Assembly (NCBI RefSeq): GCF_014280875.1
Contig: NZ_JACLAL010000001.1
Location: 682,001 to 746,000 of the forward strand
Source of the DNA: Paenirhizobium daejeonense
Lineage (GTDB): Bacteria; Pseudomonadota; Alphaproteobacteria; Rhizobiales; Rhizobiaceae
DNA: 64,000 bases
Reading direction: 5' to 3'
Position numbers and translations under genes: made by a program. The number at the start of each line of letters is the position of its first letter. Position 1 is the stretch's first letter. Shown here in pieces: positions 62,724-64,000 of the stretch. Below the pieces are notes generated by a model that ran no database searches, had not been told where the DNA came from, and saw only the letters and a program-made list of their open reading frames with translations.

Positions 62724-64000
62724 TGCCTCTTTGCACGGTACTGCTGTGAGGGTACCTGGTTCCTTTCGCGATCCTGCCGGTTACGTATTGGAACGAGGGG
62801 GAGACGTGTTCCGGGCAGTTTCTTCCTATGGTGCTCCTGATTATGAAGCTGTCAGAGATGCTGGGATCTTTGCCGCGCTTTCGGAAAAAGGATGGCTCGT
62901 ACCAATTAGGGAAGAGGTTCTTGGGACCGACGGCACCGCTTATATGTTACAAGTCGATCGGATCCCTTGGATTACATATCCATATGAATGGTCCTTCGAG
63001 CTATTGAAGACCGCCGCGCTATTTCACATTGATCTGCACCTTGACCTTCTCGATAGAGGGTTCACTTTGTCAGATGCGACCGCCTACAACGTACAGTTCA
63101 TCGGACCAAAGCCTGTATTCATAGACCATCTGTCCATTCGTCCCTACCGCGATGGAGAGTTCTGGACGGGGCACCGCCAGTTCTGTGAGCAGTTCCTTAA
63201 CCCGCTTCTTCTGCGGGCATATCTGGGTCGATCTCATAACGCGTGGTATCGGGGCTCCATGGAGGGGATCGCAGTCGCGGACATGGCCGCCATGATCCCA
63301 ACACACCGCAAATTTTCATGGAACGTCTTCACCAATGTCGTCCTCCAAAACCGTTTCCAGACGGGAACTAGCGGCGACGCTGCCAAGATCTCGATGAGTG
63401 GACGAAGCTTTCCCAAGCAGGCGTTTGTCGCGATGCTGCGACAGCTGAGGAAATGGGTGTACTCTCTTGCTCCCGGCGATAAGGTTAAAACCGTTTGGGC
63501 AGACTATTCCCTCACCAACACTTACAGTGATTCTGAGAGAGGCGCCAAACATCGTTTCATCTCAGATTATGTGGCCGATGCGAAGCCAAAAACGGTCGTG
63601 GATCTTGGCTGCAACACTGGAGAGTATTCAGAGCGGGCATTGTCGGCGGGCGCCGAAGCCGTGATTGGATTCGACTACGATGTTCAGGCGCTCGATCAAG
63701 CATATCATAGAACGGTCGATAAAGGACTCAACATTCTTCCTCTGTTTCTCGATGCGAGGAATCCGTCTCCCAGCCAGGGGTGGATGGGTAAGGAGCGAAC
63801 AGGCTTTGGCGAAAGGGTCAAGGCTGATGGGCTCCTCGCCTTGGCGTTCGAACATCATCTCGCCATCGCTCACAACGTCCCGCTTGATCAACTCGTCAGT
63901 TGGTTGGTTTCTCTGGCTCCAACCGGTGTAATCGAGTTCGTCCCGAAGACAGACCCCACAGTACAGAAGATGCTGGCTCTCAGAGAAGACATTTTCCGCA
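62701..64000 (+). CDS. NoeA-like kinase-fold/SAM-methyltransferase protein (3' end cut by window)
   Basis: 433 visible residues continuing past the window. The N-terminal half resembles a kinase fold: DLHLDLLDRGFTLSDATAYN (catalytic loop with Asp and Asn), then PVFIDHLSIRPY (DFG-like Asp). The C-terminal half is a class I methyltransferase with motif I VVDLGCNTGEYS (about residue 300) and FDYDVQAL. Start: clustered ATGs at 62701, 62704 and 62716, all overlapping the upstream gene. Related NoeA-type proteins are linked to nodulation-signal or envelope modification; the substrate here is unknown. Confidence 0.75.
   Translation, partial: MMAARMGDASLHGTAVRVPGSFRDPAGYVLERGGDVFRAVSSYGAPDYEAVRDAGIFAALSEKGWLVPIREEVLGTDGTAYMLQVDRIPWITYPYEWSFELLKTAALFHIDLHLDLLDRGFTLSDATAYNVQFIGPKPVFIDHLSIRPYRDGEFWTGHRQFCEQFLNPLLLRAYLGRSHNAWYRGSMEGIAVADMAAMIPTHRKFSWNVFTNVVLQNRFQTGTSGDAAKISMSGRSFPKQAFVAMLRQLRKWVYSLAPGDKVKTVWADYSLTNTYSDSERGAKHRFISDYVADAKPKTVVDLGCNTGEYSERALSAGAEAVIGFDYDVQALDQAYHRTVDKGLNILPLFLDARNPSPSQGWMGKERTGFGERVKADGLLALAFEHHLAIAHNVPLDQLVSWLVSLAPTGVIEFVPKTDPTVQKMLALREDIFR

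Overview
The window is chromosomal DNA from an alphaproteobacterium of the order Rhizobiales, most likely the family Rhizobiaceae (Rhizobium/Agrobacterium/Neorhizobium group). This rests on gene order (fabF-mltG-yicC-gmk; rsmA-pdxA-surA-lptD-lptG-lptF; mutY-DUF721-dsbA-smc), a ccrM-type DNA methyltransferase, a BioR/BioY biotin regulon with canonical BioR boxes, pyruvate phosphate dikinase, and a RIME1-like repeat. Most of the window is GC-rich and tightly packed. The last 2.6 kb looks different.

Layout. 1-3.9 kb: fatty-acid synthesis (fabF, cut by the window edge), cell-wall lytic transglycosylase mltG, yicC and gmk. 4-12.5 kb, minus strand: an outer-membrane biogenesis block (PAP2 phosphatase, lptF, lptG, lptD, a SurA-like chaperone) followed by pdxA and rsmA. 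12.6-17.3 kb: pepA-holC, then a membrane protein with a C-terminal domain resembling permuted papain-like peptidases, overlapping an MFS transporter. 17.4-30.9 kb: a mosaic of single genes and short operons (NodB-type deacetylase, ABC-F protein, two c-di-GMP proteins, GST, PEBP, AraC, ndk, peroxiredoxin, DsbD-like, YqgE, GNAT). 31-37 kb: M16 peptidase, thrC, a lipoprotein, a YegS-like lipid kinase, a HAD phosphatase and a TetR/SMR efflux pair. 37.4-42.2 kb: an ArsR regulator divergent from a NIPSNAP/monooxygenase pair, a RIME1-like repeat, bioR, BioR boxes, bioY, a DUF1284 protein and ccrM. 42.3-46.5 kb: an NTF2-like protein, a candidate small RNA, a zinc alcohol dehydrogenase with a MarR regulator, a HAD enzyme and mutY. 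46.8-61 kb: DUF721, dsbA, smc, an Ivy-like lysozyme inhibitor, a Tat-exported VOC protein, DUF1127/LysR, ppdK, membrane proteins, an MBL hydrolase and a cupin.

61.35-64 kb: a tRNA-Gln(TTG) is followed by a probable accessory region. It holds an IS3-family remnant that is itself broken by two short palindromic insertions, a small DPGTGS membrane peptide, and the start of a NoeA-like protein that joins a kinase-like domain to a SAM methyltransferase. No integrase is visible before the window ends.

The best candidates for new biology are: the membrane protein with a permuted papain-like tail and an inverted repeat abutting its start codon (14.7-16.2 kb); the structured, terminator-bearing transcript predicted at about 42.84-43.00 kb; the palindromic mini-insertions in the transposase remnant; and the kinase-like/methyltransferase protein paired with a small peptide in the tRNA-flanking island.
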